A DNA stretch of 64,000 nucleotides, from NCBI GenBank assembly GCA_002314795.1, contig DCHI01000031.1, forward strand, positions 1 through 64,000. Direction: 5' to 3'. Below the pieces are notes generated by a model. That model saw only the letters and a list, made by a program, of their open reading frames with translations. It was not told the origin of the DNA and ran no database searches. The translations under genes and the position numbers were made by a program. Below, piece by piece: positions 26,177 through 34,591 of the stretch (positions are counted from its first letter, which is position 1; each line of letters begins with the position of its first letter). Origin of the DNA: Bacteroidales bacterium UBA1756. GTDB lineage: Bacteria > Bacteroidota > Bacteroidia > Bacteroidales > WCHB1-69.

Positions 26177-27517
26177 TTAGAGGTAAGGCGCAAGAACCTT
26201 TCGCGCTTCTTCCATTTTTGCATCAAGCAGTTCTTGGGAAGTCGCTTCCATCAATAGACGAAGGTAAGGTTCTGTATTTGAAGGTCTTACATTGAACCAC
26301 CAATCTTTAAACTCAATGCGGTAACCATCAAAGTCCATAAATTCCGTGGATGTTTCTTTTTGCATAAAGTAAGCTTTCATCGCATCCATCGCTTCCTTCT
26401 TTTTCTCGACTTTGAAGTTCACTTCTCCAGAGTTAGCGTAGGTTGCAATCTGCGCGATGAGTTCGGAAGCGGAAATGCCTTTTTTCTTCATTTCGCTCAA
26501 AACGTGAAGAATGACTTGCGATGCAATCATTGCGGAATCAGAATAGTAGAAATCACGGAAATAGTAGTGACCGGCGAATTCGCCTCCGAAGGCTCCATCG
26601 ATTTCACGCAACTTGAGGGCCGCGTAAGCACGCCCCACGCGCCAGATATATACGTCACGTCCGAGTTTCTTGATGTATTCAGTTACTGATTTTGAGGTGC
26701 GAATGTCTTGAATGGCCATCCCTTGCACGCCTTTTTCTTTAATGAAATAGAGTCCGAGTACGGCAATCATCAGGTCGGGTGAAATGAATTTTCCTTTCTC
26801 ATCCACGAACATCACGCGGTCGGCATCGCCGTCGTATATCACACCGATGTCGGCTTTTTCTTTCAAGACGAGCGCTTGCAAATCCTTGACATTCTGCGGT
26901 TCCAACGGGTTCGCTTCGTGATGCGGGAATGTGCCGTCTAATTCATCATACATATACACGGGTGCGTCGCCAAACAAATCTTTCACCAAAATGGAAGACA
27001 TACCGTTGGAGCAGTCCATCGCAATTTTCAAGTTGCTGATATCGTATGAGTACTGTTTCTGAAATTCGATGTATTCAGCTTTCACATCGTGAGGAATGAT
27101 TTTCCCCTTCTCTGTTACGGGAACGGGTGTTTCCTTGATCATCTGTTCCAGTTCACCCAAGCCCGTGTCATAACCGACAGGAAGGGCGTTCGTGCGGGAA
27201 ACTTTCAAGCCATTGTGCTCTTTCGGGTTGTGCGAAGCCGTAATCATAACGGAAGCGTCGAACTGATGTTTTGCCGTAAAATAATAGACCATTGGCGTCG
27301 TCGTGAGCCCCATATCGTAAACGTCGGCTCCCGAATCCGTGATTCCTTTGGTGAGGGATTCAAACATCGCAGGGGAGGAGACACGCATATCGCGTCCCAC
27401 GAGTACTTTATTGACTTTTAATAATTTAGGAAGGAAGAATCCGATTCTGTAGATGTCGTCCAAGGTGTAATCTTTTCCATAAACACCTCTGAAATCGTAA
27501 GCTTTAAATGCAGACAT
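26177..27517 (-). CDS. Phosphomannomutase/phosphoglucomutase
   Basis: 446 residues, alpha-D-phosphohexomutase family. The phosphoserine loop TASHNP places the catalytic Ser at 95, the metal loop DGDAD is at 229-233, the sugar-binding GEFAGHYYF follows, and the phosphate-binding RPSNTEPYLRLLMEA closes the C-terminus. It interconverts hexose-1- and -6-phosphates for nucleotide-sugar and polysaccharide synthesis. Whether mannose or glucose is preferred cannot be told from sequence. Confidence 0.92.
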   Translation of the reverse strand: MSAFKAYDFRGVYGKDYTLDDIYRIGFFLPKLLKVNKVLVGRDMRVSSPAMFESLTKGITDSGADVYDMGLTTTPMVYYFTAKHQFDASVMITASHNPKEHNGLKVSRTNALPVGYDTGLGELEQMIKETPVPVTEKGKIIPHDVKAEYIEFQKQYSYDISNLKIAMDCSNGMSSILVKDLFGDAPVYMYDELDGTFPHHEANPLEPQNVKDLQALVLKEKADIGVIYDGDADRVMFVDEKGKFISPDLMIAVLGLYFIKEKGVQGMAIQDIRTSKSVTEYIKKLGRDVYIWRVGRAYAALKLREIDGAFGGEFAGHYYFRDFYYSDSAMIASQVILHVLSEMKKKGISASELIAQIATYANSGEVNFKVEKKKEAMDAMKAYFMQKETSTEFMDFDGYRIEFKDWWFNVRPSNTEPYLRLLMEATSQELLDAKMEEARKVLAPYL

Positions 27518-27594
27518 AATAATAGTTTTAATGAAATCAAAGTATTTTTAACGGAGGAAAAAGAAAAAAATTGCATCGGGCGCGGCGGAAAGCG

Positions 27595-28182
27595 CTACAT
27601 CGGTTTGACGAGATTTTCCCAACGGTAGAAAGCGTAACTTTTGATGTCGTACAAAAGGTTGTAAAAAACGCGTCCCCAGTAACTTTTGGTCCCGAAACCT
27701 CCGGGAACCTTGAGGAACTTTTCGCAAAGTACGGGCTCGCGAGTTGCCGTTTCGGAAATCACCACCCATACGGAGCCGGTCTTGCTGATTGAATCAAAGG
27801 ATTCTACAAGGAAAAACAGCGCAAAACGGTGCTGCTGGGGAACGTCAATCTGACGTACATATTCACAGATTCCTTCCTCCGTCAGCATAGCTTCTATGCC
27901 GATGTTGCTGCACAAAACGTTCCCGATTTTGACGCTTTTGTTTATTTTCGTTGTGCGCGACAAGTCGTAAGACATCACCGGTTTGCGGAAACTCATTCGT
28001 ATGTCGTATTTTTTCTGGTCGGAAATGATGAGCATATTCCATTCATTGAAGTACATACGAAGGGCATCCTGTGTCAGTTCGAATCCTTTCCTCGTGAATT
28101 TGGCTTTGGTGAAATCTATCCCTAACCACAAAATCTCTTTTGCGTCTAAAAATTCAGTAAAAAGGGAAGGATTCAAATACAT
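27595..28182 (-). CDS. Conserved protein of unknown function
   Basis: 195 residues, no signal peptide or membrane segment. It begins MYLNPSLFTEFLDAKEILWLGIDFTKAKF and contains a hydrophobic FALFFLVESFDSISKTGSVWVVISETATREPV stretch with strand-like pattern. I do not recognise the family. It lies 9 nt downstream of the EnvC-like gene and 77 nt before the phosphohexomutase, so it may be co-transcribed with envC. Confidence 0.65.
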   Translation of the reverse strand: MYLNPSLFTEFLDAKEILWLGIDFTKAKFTRKGFELTQDALRMYFNEWNMLIISDQKKYDIRMSFRKPVMSYDLSRTTKINKSVKIGNVLCSNIGIEAMLTEEGICEYVRQIDVPQQHRFALFFLVESFDSISKTGSVWVVISETATREPVLCEKFLKVPGGFGTKSYWGRVFYNLLYDIKSYAFYRWENLVKPM

Positions 28183-28191
28183 AGTTGCAAT

Positions 28192-29451
28192 TTATCGAGC
28201 GAGCCAGTTGCTTGGATTGAGGTGGGAGGTGTTCTTCCACAACTCAAAATGAAGTTCGTAAGTGTTTGATGATGTGTTTCTTGCTACCGTTCCGATGGCC
28301 TGTTTCGTGGAAACTTTGTCTCCCTTCTTTACAGAAACACTTCCAAGATTTTGATAAACCGTCATATATTCGCCGTGTTTGATGATGACGATTTTCGTTC
28401 CCACGTAGTCTAAAACGCTGGTGACCTCACCTTGAAAGACGGAACGGACGGTGGCGCCGGCCTCGGTGGCAAGGTCGATTCCGTTGTTTTGCATTGTAAC
28501 CGATGGCACGTCCGGATGTGGATATGTGCCGAAGTCTCTGATTTTGGCGCATTTGGCAACGGGCCACGGCAATTTTCCCTGGTTGCTTGCAAAGTTGCTG
28601 CTGAGCGCTTTCTCCTCTTTGGTCATCACCATCTCGGATGAAGATTCGGTTTTCCCTTTCGAGGTCGTTGCTGTGGAATTGTTCTTTTTATTCTTGCTGT
28701 TGGCTGCCTTGATTTCGGCCTCGATGGCCTTTTTAATGGCGTTGTCAAGTTTCTTTTGTTCCTGCTGTTTCTTTTTGATTTCAGCAGCCAACTGTTTCTC
28801 TTTCTTTTTCAGATTGTTGGTGAGTTGGTCCTTTTCTTTTTTCTCCTTTTCCAAAGCAGAAAGCTGTCTCTCGTGTCCTTCGAGAAGAGTAACCTTCTCA
28901 TCCTTAATCATTTGAATTTGGACTTCCTTCTCGTGAATCTCTTTCTGAGTGGCCTCGATTTGCTCTACTTGCGCTTTCACGTTGTCGGCGAAAATGGTAT
29001 AGAATTTCAGACGGCGGAAAAGTTGTCCGAAATTGTCGGAAGATAGCAGAAAAAGAAGTTTGTTCGTTTGACGGCGGTTCTTGTAAGCGTTGTAAACCAA
29101 CGTGGAATAGTCCGCTTTCATATATTCTAATTTGCGGTCTAAACTCTTGGAAAGCTTTACGTTAAGTTCCATTTCTTCTTCCAAAGAAGAAATCTCTCCG
29201 TTCAATGCGAGGATGAATTGTTCTCTGTTGTTGATTTGTTTGCGCAGAACAGAAAGTTGCTGAAGAGAGGCGTTCTTGTTTTTCCGTGTTTGGTTTAAAA
29301 TGGCCTGAGTGTCGTTTATTTCATTTTCCAATTTCTGTTTGTTGCGTTTGAGTTGCTCGCTCTTTTTTTGCGCAGAAACATCTACTGCGGCAAGGAGAGC
29401 CACAATCGCAAAAAAGATGGAAAATATCTTAATGTATCGAGAAATGTGCAC
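28192..29451 (-). CDS. EnvC-like murein hydrolase activator (degenerate M23 domain)
   Basis: 419 residues. After a signal peptide (ends DVSAQ), residues of about 27-270 form a long coiled coil (KKSEQLKRNKQKLENEINDT and later Lys/Glu-rich helices), then a LytM/M23 domain. The zinc ligands of active M23 peptidases are lost: NNGIDL replaces HxGxD, VYQNLG replaces YxHL, and ELHFEL keeps only one His of the HxH motif. This is the EnvC pattern, in which the domain activates amidases during cell division rather than cutting peptidoglycan itself. A minus-strand TAAATTTG at 29511-29518 is a candidate -7 element. Confidence 0.88.
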   Translation of the reverse strand: MHISRYIKIFSIFFAIVALLAAVDVSAQKKSEQLKRNKQKLENEINDTQAILNQTRKNKNASLQQLSVLRKQINNREQFILALNGEISSLEEEMELNVKLSKSLDRKLEYMKADYSTLVYNAYKNRRQTNKLLFLLSSDNFGQLFRRLKFYTIFADNVKAQVEQIEATQKEIHEKEVQIQMIKDEKVTLLEGHERQLSALEKEKKEKDQLTNNLKKKEKQLAAEIKKKQQEQKKLDNAIKKAIEAEIKAANSKNKKNNSTATTSKGKTESSSEMVMTKEEKALSSNFASNQGKLPWPVAKCAKIRDFGTYPHPDVPSVTMQNNGIDLATEAGATVRSVFQGEVTSVLDYVGTKIVIIKHGEYMTVYQNLGSVSVKKGDKVSTKQAIGTVARNTSSNTYELHFELWKNTSHLNPSNWLAR

Positions 29452-29586
29452 GATATTATTCGTTTTAAATACTTAATATACAACAATGTTCTTATAAACA
29501 ATGCAGGTGGCAAATTTACATCTGCTTGCGCTTTTTCTGTCTGTGCTTTTGTTCAAATTATTCACAAATAAATGTGAAAAAAGTGC

Positions 29587-29594
29587 TACTTTTG
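29587..29594 (+). promoter_or_regulatory. -7 promoter element of pssA
   Basis: TACTTTTG lies 14 nt before the pssA ATG at 29609. The closeness supports that ATG over the earlier in-frame ATG at 29501, which would sit upstream of the promoter. No well-spaced -33 TTTG was found. Confidence 0.5.
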
Positions 29595-29608
29595 CCGCCA
29601 AATTTTTG

Positions 29609-30325
29609 ATGATGAAAAAGAACATTCCGAATCTCATTACTTGTTGCAACTTAATCTCTGGCTGCCTCTCAATTCTCTGTGCTACAGCAGGAAACTTGAA
29701 ATTGGCGTCGTACTTGATCTTAGCTTCCGCTGTCTTCGATTTCTTTGACGGATTTGCCGCTCGAATGCTGAAAGTTTCCTCTCCGATGGGTGTTGATATG
29801 GACTCGCTGTCCGACATTGTCTCCTTCGCTGTTGCCCCCACCATTATTTTGTTTAGTTTCCTCAATCAGTTGGTGGGCGAACTTCCGCCCGAATTGCGTT
29901 ACAGTTCCGTCCGTCTCCTTCCATATCTGGTCTTTGTCATTCCGGCGTTTTCTGCATTTCGCTTGGCAAAGTTTAATCACGATGAGCGCCAGCATACGGA
30001 ATTTCGGGGACTTGCAACGCCCGCGAATGCTATGTTTATCGGGTTCCTTCATTTTTCAGCCGCGCGTATCCCGTTGCTCAATAATTTCTGGCTCGTGCTG
30101 TGTCTTTCCTTGGCTTTCGCCATTCTTTTAGTTACCGATCTGCCGATGTTTTCTTTGAAATTTAAAAACTTGCATTTTAAAGAAAATATGGTGCGATATA
30201 TTTTCCTCGCCATCGGGCTTGTGCTGTTCTGCATCTTTGGTTTCGGTGCTTGCCCCATCATCATTTTGGCATACATTCTAACCTCTTTAGTCCGTGTATT
30301 TTTAAGAAACTATTATGACATTTAA
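29609..30325 (+). CDS. pssA: CDP-diacylglycerol-serine O-phosphatidyltransferase
   Basis: 238 residues from ATG 29609 (29612 also possible). The CDP-alcohol phosphotransferase motif DG-x2-AR-x8-G-x3-D-x3-D is intact (DGFAARML then GVDMDSLSD). About seven to eight hydrophobic helices make it an inner-membrane protein. It makes phosphatidylserine, the precursor of phosphatidylethanolamine. The 3' end overlaps the next gene by 11 nt. Confidence 0.92.
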   Translation: MMKKNIPNLITCCNLISGCLSILCATAGNLKLASYLILASAVFDFFDGFAARMLKVSSPMGVDMDSLSDIVSFAVAPTIILFSFLNQLVGELPPELRYSSVRLLPYLVFVIPAFSAFRLAKFNHDERQHTEFRGLATPANAMFIGFLHFSAARIPLLNNFWLVLCLSLAFAILLVTDLPMFSLKFKNLHFKENMVRYIFLAIGLVLFCIFGFGACPIIILAYILTSLVRVFLRNYYDI

Positions 30326-30911
30326 TCTCTCTTCCGTAGCGCTTTTTTGTGGCTCTTGTAGCGGCAATGGTGAAAAATATGTTCAGTTGGCTGCCGCCTT
30401 TGGCGCGAAATGTGCCGAATTGAATTTGACGCTCTATTACGGTGGCGCGCGTCTTGGCCTGATGCAAGCGGCCGCCGAAGCCGCCTTGGCTCGTTCCGGA
30501 AAAGTTATCGGCGTGATGCCCGAGCTTTTCGCCGACGATGTCGTCGTTGCCAACAATATTACGGAAATGATCAAGGTGAAGTCAATGAGTGAACGGAAAC
30601 AGACGTTGGAACGTTTGGCGGACGCTTTCGTTGCCCTTCCTGGCTCTTTTGGAACAATGGACGAATTGTTTGAGATTTTAACAGATGCTCAGTTGGGATT
30701 GCATTCAAAGCCCATCGTAATTCTCAATGCCTTTGGGTATTACGACCATTTGATAAAGCAAGTTGATAAGTTTATGGAGGAGGGCTTTCTCCGTCCTTTC
30801 CATCGTGGGCTGTTGCTTGTCGCCACTTCTGTGGATGAAGTTTTTGAAAAATTAGAATCGTACCAAAACCCGAATGACCAGGCTTGGTTGGACAAGCATA
30901 TCGTCAGGTAA
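30315..30911 (+). CDS. LOG-family (TIGR00730) Rossmann-fold protein
   Basis: 198 residues, lysine decarboxylase-like/LOG fold. It begins VALFCGSCSG, has YYGGARLGLMQAAAEAAL and the MSERKQTL motif. The usual PGGxGTxxE loop is PGSFGTMDE here. Family members hydrolyse nucleoside 5'-monophosphates to free base and ribose phosphate (cytokinin-activating type). It overlaps pssA and ends 19 nt before the convergent lipid kinase. Confidence 0.88.
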   Translation: MTFNLSSVALFCGSCSGNGEKYVQLAAAFGAKCAELNLTLYYGGARLGLMQAAAEAALARSGKVIGVMPELFADDVVVANNITEMIKVKSMSERKQTLERLADAFVALPGSFGTMDELFEILTDAQLGLHSKPIVILNAFGYYDHLIKQVDKFMEEGFLRPFHRGLLLVATSVDEVFEKLESYQNPNDQAWLDKHIVR

Positions 30912-30930
30912 TATTTTTTTGGACGTATAG

Positions 30931-31857
30931 TTATGCCTGAAGGATGTTGAGCTTTTTCGGCTCTAAACGGATTCTGTAATTTCCTGTTTGCAGCAATTCA
31001 CCCTCCACTTCTCCTAACAAAGGAAGGGGAGAGGTCAGTTCTACTTGTGCCGTTCTTGTGGTCCGAACTTCTTTTAGCTGTAGATGTTTTCCCGTAAAAA
31101 GCCGTTTTACGTTGGCGGCTGCCTTTAATGGATTGATTTTTTGAATAGTAACAACGTCCAACATTCCGTCGTGTGGGTCCGCCATTGGAACCTGGCGCAT
31201 TCCGTTCCCGTTGTATTGGGCATTTCCGACGGCAATGGTGAAAAGTGAATCCTCGTAACTGTCGTTGTCGGTTGTGACACGAACGCGTGTGGCTTTGTAC
31301 TTGAACAGAATCTTGACAAGTTTGGTTAAATATACGGCTGCGGGAAAGATTTTTGGCTTCCCGTTGACGGTCTCGTTGATAACAGCGGCGTCGAAAGCAA
31401 AACCGGCAATGTTAATGAAGTGACGACGTGCTGTAACTTTCTCATCATTAACTGATTCCACGATGCCAACGTCCGTTGGATGAAATTCGTTTTGGATAAA
31501 AAAGTCTATGATTTTTTTTGCCTCAGGATAATGAAGTGTGCGGCAGAAGTCGTTGCCCGTTCCAAGCGGGATGATGGCTAAGTAAACTTCGCTTGGGTTG
31601 ACTTCGGAGCGATAAATCCCGTTGACGATTTCATTGACGCTGCCGTCGCCTCCAACGACGATGAGATGACGCTTCCCCGAACGGCAAAGCTCTTCTGCGA
31701 TTTCTATGCCCTTTCCAGTTCCTTTTGCGATGTGAAGCGTGTAATTGACACCTCGTTCGTCAAGTTCTGTCAGAATCTTTTTTTCTAATAAGGCGCGTTG
31801 TTCGGTGAGTGCGTTGGGGTTTGCTATGATTTGCCATTCGGCAGCCATCAGATCCAT
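30931..31857 (-). CDS. Diacylglycerol kinase-family lipid kinase
   Basis: 308 residues from ATG 31857 (31848 is an alternative). The frame is open to 31911, but that segment contains the terminator of the upstream gene, so it is not coding. The catalytic domain has the nucleotide loop VVGGDGSVNEIVNG and the IPLGTGNDFCRTL motif of DGK/sphingosine kinase-like enzymes, with the expected beta-rich C-terminal half (GNAQYNGNGMRQVPMADPHDGMLDV). It phosphorylates a lipid alcohol; the exact substrate is not readable from sequence. Confidence 0.88.
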   Translation of the reverse strand: MDLMAAEWQIIANPNALTEQRALLEKKILTELDERGVNYTLHIAKGTGKGIEIAEELCRSGKRHLIVVGGDGSVNEIVNGIYRSEVNPSEVYLAIIPLGTGNDFCRTLHYPEAKKIIDFFIQNEFHPTDVGIVESVNDEKVTARRHFINIAGFAFDAAVINETVNGKPKIFPAAVYLTKLVKILFKYKATRVRVTTDNDSYEDSLFTIAVGNAQYNGNGMRQVPMADPHDGMLDVVTIQKINPLKAAANVKRLFTGKHLQLKEVRTTRTAQVELTSPLPLLGEVEGELLQTGNYRIRLEPKKLNILQA

Positions 31858-31881
31858 AGGCGATAATTCTTTGCGGATGTT

Positions 31882-31920
31882 AACAAAAAAAGGAGCGGCT
31901 GTAGCAGGCAACCGCTCCTT
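31882..31920 (-). terminator. Intrinsic terminator after kdd
   Basis: Stem 31890-31898 / 31912-31920 (AAGGAGCGG with its complement) and a 13-nt loop; on the minus strand a T-rich run follows the stem. It lies 20 nt after the kdd stop and just before the lipid kinase start. Confidence 0.85.
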
Positions 31921-31939
31921 GGTTTATTCATTTTAAAGA

Positions 31940-33013
31940 TTAGGCGTACAATTCTTCAAAAATCTTTCTGAGTTCCGGACTTTCGCGGAGTTCTTGGAGT
32001 GTGAATTCAGCGTGTCCTTTGGTGTAACCATTACCCATAATCATATTTACGTCAGAACCGATACCTTCTGCACCGAGAGATGCTTTGGTGAAACTGGTTG
32101 CCATAGAGAAGAAATAAACGATACCGTCATCTTTTGTGCAGAGAACAGCCGTCATTTCTTGGTCAGGAACGTTGACGCAGTTGATGGTAACGTCAGCCAT
32201 CTTACCATTGGTGAGTTTTTCAATGAGTTCATAGACTTGAACTGGGGTCATTCCGGCAGCGCTTTCTACGATGTCGCAGAAACCGAGTTCTTTGATACGT
32301 TGGGTTGATTTCGGGCTGTTTGCAATACCGATAACTTTTCCGGTAACGCCAACGCGCTTTTTAGCTTCGTAGCAGCAAAGCATACCGCTCTTGCCACCTG
32401 CACCGAGGATGACAACCGTTTGACCATATTGACAAAGCTTTGCGGTTTGTGCGGGAGCACCAGCAACGTCTAATGCTGAAAGAGCAAGCTTTTCGGGCAT
32501 ATCGGTAGGAATCTTTGCATAGATGCCGCTTTCGAACAAAATGGCTTTTCCTTTGATGTCAACTTGGTCAACATCGGGACGGATTTCGAGGATTTCGTCG
32601 ATGCGCAAAGGAGTCAAAGAAAGGGAAACGAGCGTAGCAATGCGGTCGCCTTCTTTCAAATCGATTTTTCCTTTCAGTGCGTCACCGATTTTTTCAACTT
32701 TGCCCAAAAGCATACCACCGGAACCGGTACGACGGTTTCTGTGCTTGCCTTGAAGTTCAACGTTGAGGAGCATTTCCTTCTTGACTTCTTCCATAACCTT
32801 TTCTACGCTTGCGCCTTCGCCAGCTTGCTGTTTGGCATAGTTGTGAATGTCGGTGAATGAAGCGGAATCGATGTTCAATGTCTGAACGTCGATGAGGATT
32901 TCATTGTCATAAATGACATCCATATTGTTGTCCAATTTGTTAGCCGGTTGTGGGAGAACTCCCTTCGGTTCAATGACGCGATGCGTGCCGTACTTATTTC
33001 CTTTTGGTTGCAT
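31940..33013 (-). CDS. kdd: L-erythro-3,5-diaminohexanoate dehydrogenase
   Basis: 357 residues, cytosolic, a medium-chain dehydrogenase-like Rossmann protein (VVILGAGGKSGMLCCYEAKK). The N-terminal MQPKGNKYGTHRVIEPKGVLPQPA, the AILFESGIYAKIPTDMPEKLALSALDVAGAPAQ stretch and the C-terminal GYTKGHAEFTLQELRE are characteristic of Kdd. The enzyme oxidatively deaminates 3,5-diaminohexanoate in fermentation of lysine to butyrate and acetate, known from Fusobacterium and Porphyromonas. The partner genes (kamA, kamD, kamE, kce, kal) are not in the window. It has its own promoter and terminator. Confidence 0.9.
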   Translation of the reverse strand: MQPKGNKYGTHRVIEPKGVLPQPANKLDNNMDVIYDNEILIDVQTLNIDSASFTDIHNYAKQQAGEGASVEKVMEEVKKEMLLNVELQGKHRNRRTGSGGMLLGKVEKIGDALKGKIDLKEGDRIATLVSLSLTPLRIDEILEIRPDVDQVDIKGKAILFESGIYAKIPTDMPEKLALSALDVAGAPAQTAKLCQYGQTVVILGAGGKSGMLCCYEAKKRVGVTGKVIGIANSPKSTQRIKELGFCDIVESAAGMTPVQVYELIEKLTNGKMADVTINCVNVPDQEMTAVLCTKDDGIVYFFSMATSFTKASLGAEGIGSDVNMIMGNGYTKGHAEFTLQELRESPELRKIFEELYA

Positions 33014-33068
33014 AACTTATTTATTTTAAAGTGGTTAATATTGTTTTTCTTTTTTTTGAAAGCGGTGG

Positions 33069-33098
33069 CAAATTTACACTTTTTTTCTTAATTTCAAA
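33069..33098 (-). promoter_or_regulatory. Promoter of kdd
   Basis: On the minus strand TTTG (33095-33098), an 18-nt spacer and TAAATTTG (33069-33076), an excellent match to the Bacteroidetes pattern, 55 nt before the start codon. Confidence 0.75.
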
Positions 33099-33100
33099 TA

Positions 33101-33130
33101 AAAAAAGATGCCTTTGACAGCATCTTTTTT
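33101..33130 (-). terminator. Intrinsic terminator after the C10 protease gene
   Basis: Perfect stem 33101-33111 / 33120-33130 (AAAAAAGATGC with its complement, 8-nt loop), 25 nt after the protease stop. It directly abuts the kdd promoter. Confidence 0.85.
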
Positions 33131-33155
33131 ATCCCTTTTCAAAAAAAAGTTCGTC

Positions 33156-34550
33156 TTATAATTTAACCACTTTTTTGGTGATGGTCTTTCCTTCGCGGGT
33201 GAGCCGTACAAAGTAGGTTCCGGGGGCCAAGCCGCCAACGTCAATGGTGCGGAGGCCGCTAATCGTTTCTTTTTCAATCACCAAATTGCCGACCATATCG
33301 TAAACTCTGATGGTGGCCGCGGATTCTCCGCAATCAACTACGATTTCAGATACTGCCGGATTGGGATAGACCGTTACATTCCACGCAGCGTTTTCGGTCA
33401 CACTGTTGGTCTCCAGCGGACGAATGTGCATAACGGCACCGTGTGAACTGTTGAAATTGTATTGGGCATTCAGATTATCAACGGCATAGTAACCGTTGTA
33501 GATTCCGCCCCAACCCATATTGAAATGAAAGTAGTTCTCTGTGTTGTAGCCGTCGCAAACAAATTCGTGTCCGCCTTCCGTTGCGTAGGCGCAATAGATG
33601 ATGGGACGTCCTAAGTCAAGGTCGCTTTTTAAAAGTGTTTCCCAGTCTCCGTTGTAGTTGTTTTTCCAGACGGTAAGGCATTCGTCATATTTGAAATAGG
33701 TTTCCAATGCCTCGGCTATGTCGTCGTGAAAAGCCATACTCCCTTGATTCCCGTACCACATTTCGAGAGCCACGCCGCAGTGATACAGCAAAGTGGGAAT
33801 CGCCATTGTGATACTGGTTCCCACCACGTTGGGCATACTGGCGTAGTTGTAGGTTGTATTACCGAAGTTGGCACTTAACGTTCCGTAGTCGCCGTAAAGC
33901 CCGCCTAAGGAACTGGAATGGTTGCATTCGTAACTGTGCGAGCCCGTTCCTTTGGTCGGATGTTGCCAGAAACGGATGACTTGTCCCATCGAAAGGGCGC
34001 AGCAACCCGCGTAACAGTGGCCTCCTGGACCGTTGGCATCTGCGGGACAAAGCGCATTGTAGCCGTTATTCTGATTCCAATTGTTGCCGCCCATCAGGGC
34101 ATCCACAGCATTTGTGGTGCGGTTGAGTGCGTAACTGCCGTTGGATAGTGCTGCCCATTCTCCAACCAATTCGTCACTCGCCTCGGGAACGTTTTCCATT
34201 ATAGCACCAATCTCTTCCACGTATCCGTTCAACAGATCTTGAAGGCCGAATGGAAGGTCTGCCGCATTGAAATTCCCTTCTGTTGAATAGCCCAGAATGG
34301 GTTTTACGCGGTCGTCAGCACTGACGATGACGAATCCGTTTTCAATGTTGTAAACGTTGAAGCAGTCGGTTGCGTGGCCACGGACCTGCTTTTGTCCCGT
34401 GAAAGCCAGATGTGCCGTTACGCTGGAGCTGCCAACGTGCACTTTGTAAAAGTTTTGTGCAACTCTCTGTTGCATCGCAGGGTCGATCGGAGCTGCCCAG
34501 TTCATTCCAACCAATGCCGAAATAACTAAAAACAGTAAAAATCTTTTCAT
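33156..34550 (-). CDS. C10-family (streptopain-like) cysteine protease with T9SS sorting domain
   Basis: 464 residues. Signal peptide at about 1-19, a Spi-type propeptide to about 145, then the papain-like catalytic domain: nucleophile Cys183 in YAGCCALSMGQVI, His328 in GGHEFVCDGY, and NMGWGGIYNGYY. The last 75 or so residues are a T9SS type A sorting domain (VTVYPNPAVSEIVV, GLAPGTYFVRLTREGKTITKKVVKL). The family includes SpeB of Streptococcus and periodontain and interpain of oral Bacteroidetes. It is secreted as a zymogen. It stands alone with a terminator; no inhibitor gene is next to it. Confidence 0.92.
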   Translation of the reverse strand: MKRFLLFLVISALVGMNWAAPIDPAMQQRVAQNFYKVHVGSSSVTAHLAFTGQKQVRGHATDCFNVYNIENGFVIVSADDRVKPILGYSTEGNFNAADLPFGLQDLLNGYVEEIGAIMENVPEASDELVGEWAALSNGSYALNRTTNAVDALMGGNNWNQNNGYNALCPADANGPGGHCYAGCCALSMGQVIRFWQHPTKGTGSHSYECNHSSSLGGLYGDYGTLSANFGNTTYNYASMPNVVGTSITMAIPTLLYHCGVALEMWYGNQGSMAFHDDIAEALETYFKYDECLTVWKNNYNGDWETLLKSDLDLGRPIIYCAYATEGGHEFVCDGYNTENYFHFNMGWGGIYNGYYAVDNLNAQYNFNSSHGAVMHIRPLETNSVTENAAWNVTVYPNPAVSEIVVDCGESAATIRVYDMVGNLVIEKETISGLRTIDVGGLAPGTYFVRLTREGKTITKKVVKL

Positions 34551-34591
34551 ATTTTTTTTGTTTTGATGAAGGATTTTATGATAAAACTCTA

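Noticed and set aside
31858..31911. N-terminal extension of the lipid kinase frame
   Set aside because: It reads through the terminator hairpin of kdd; the ATG at 31857 gives a normal DGK-family N-terminus.
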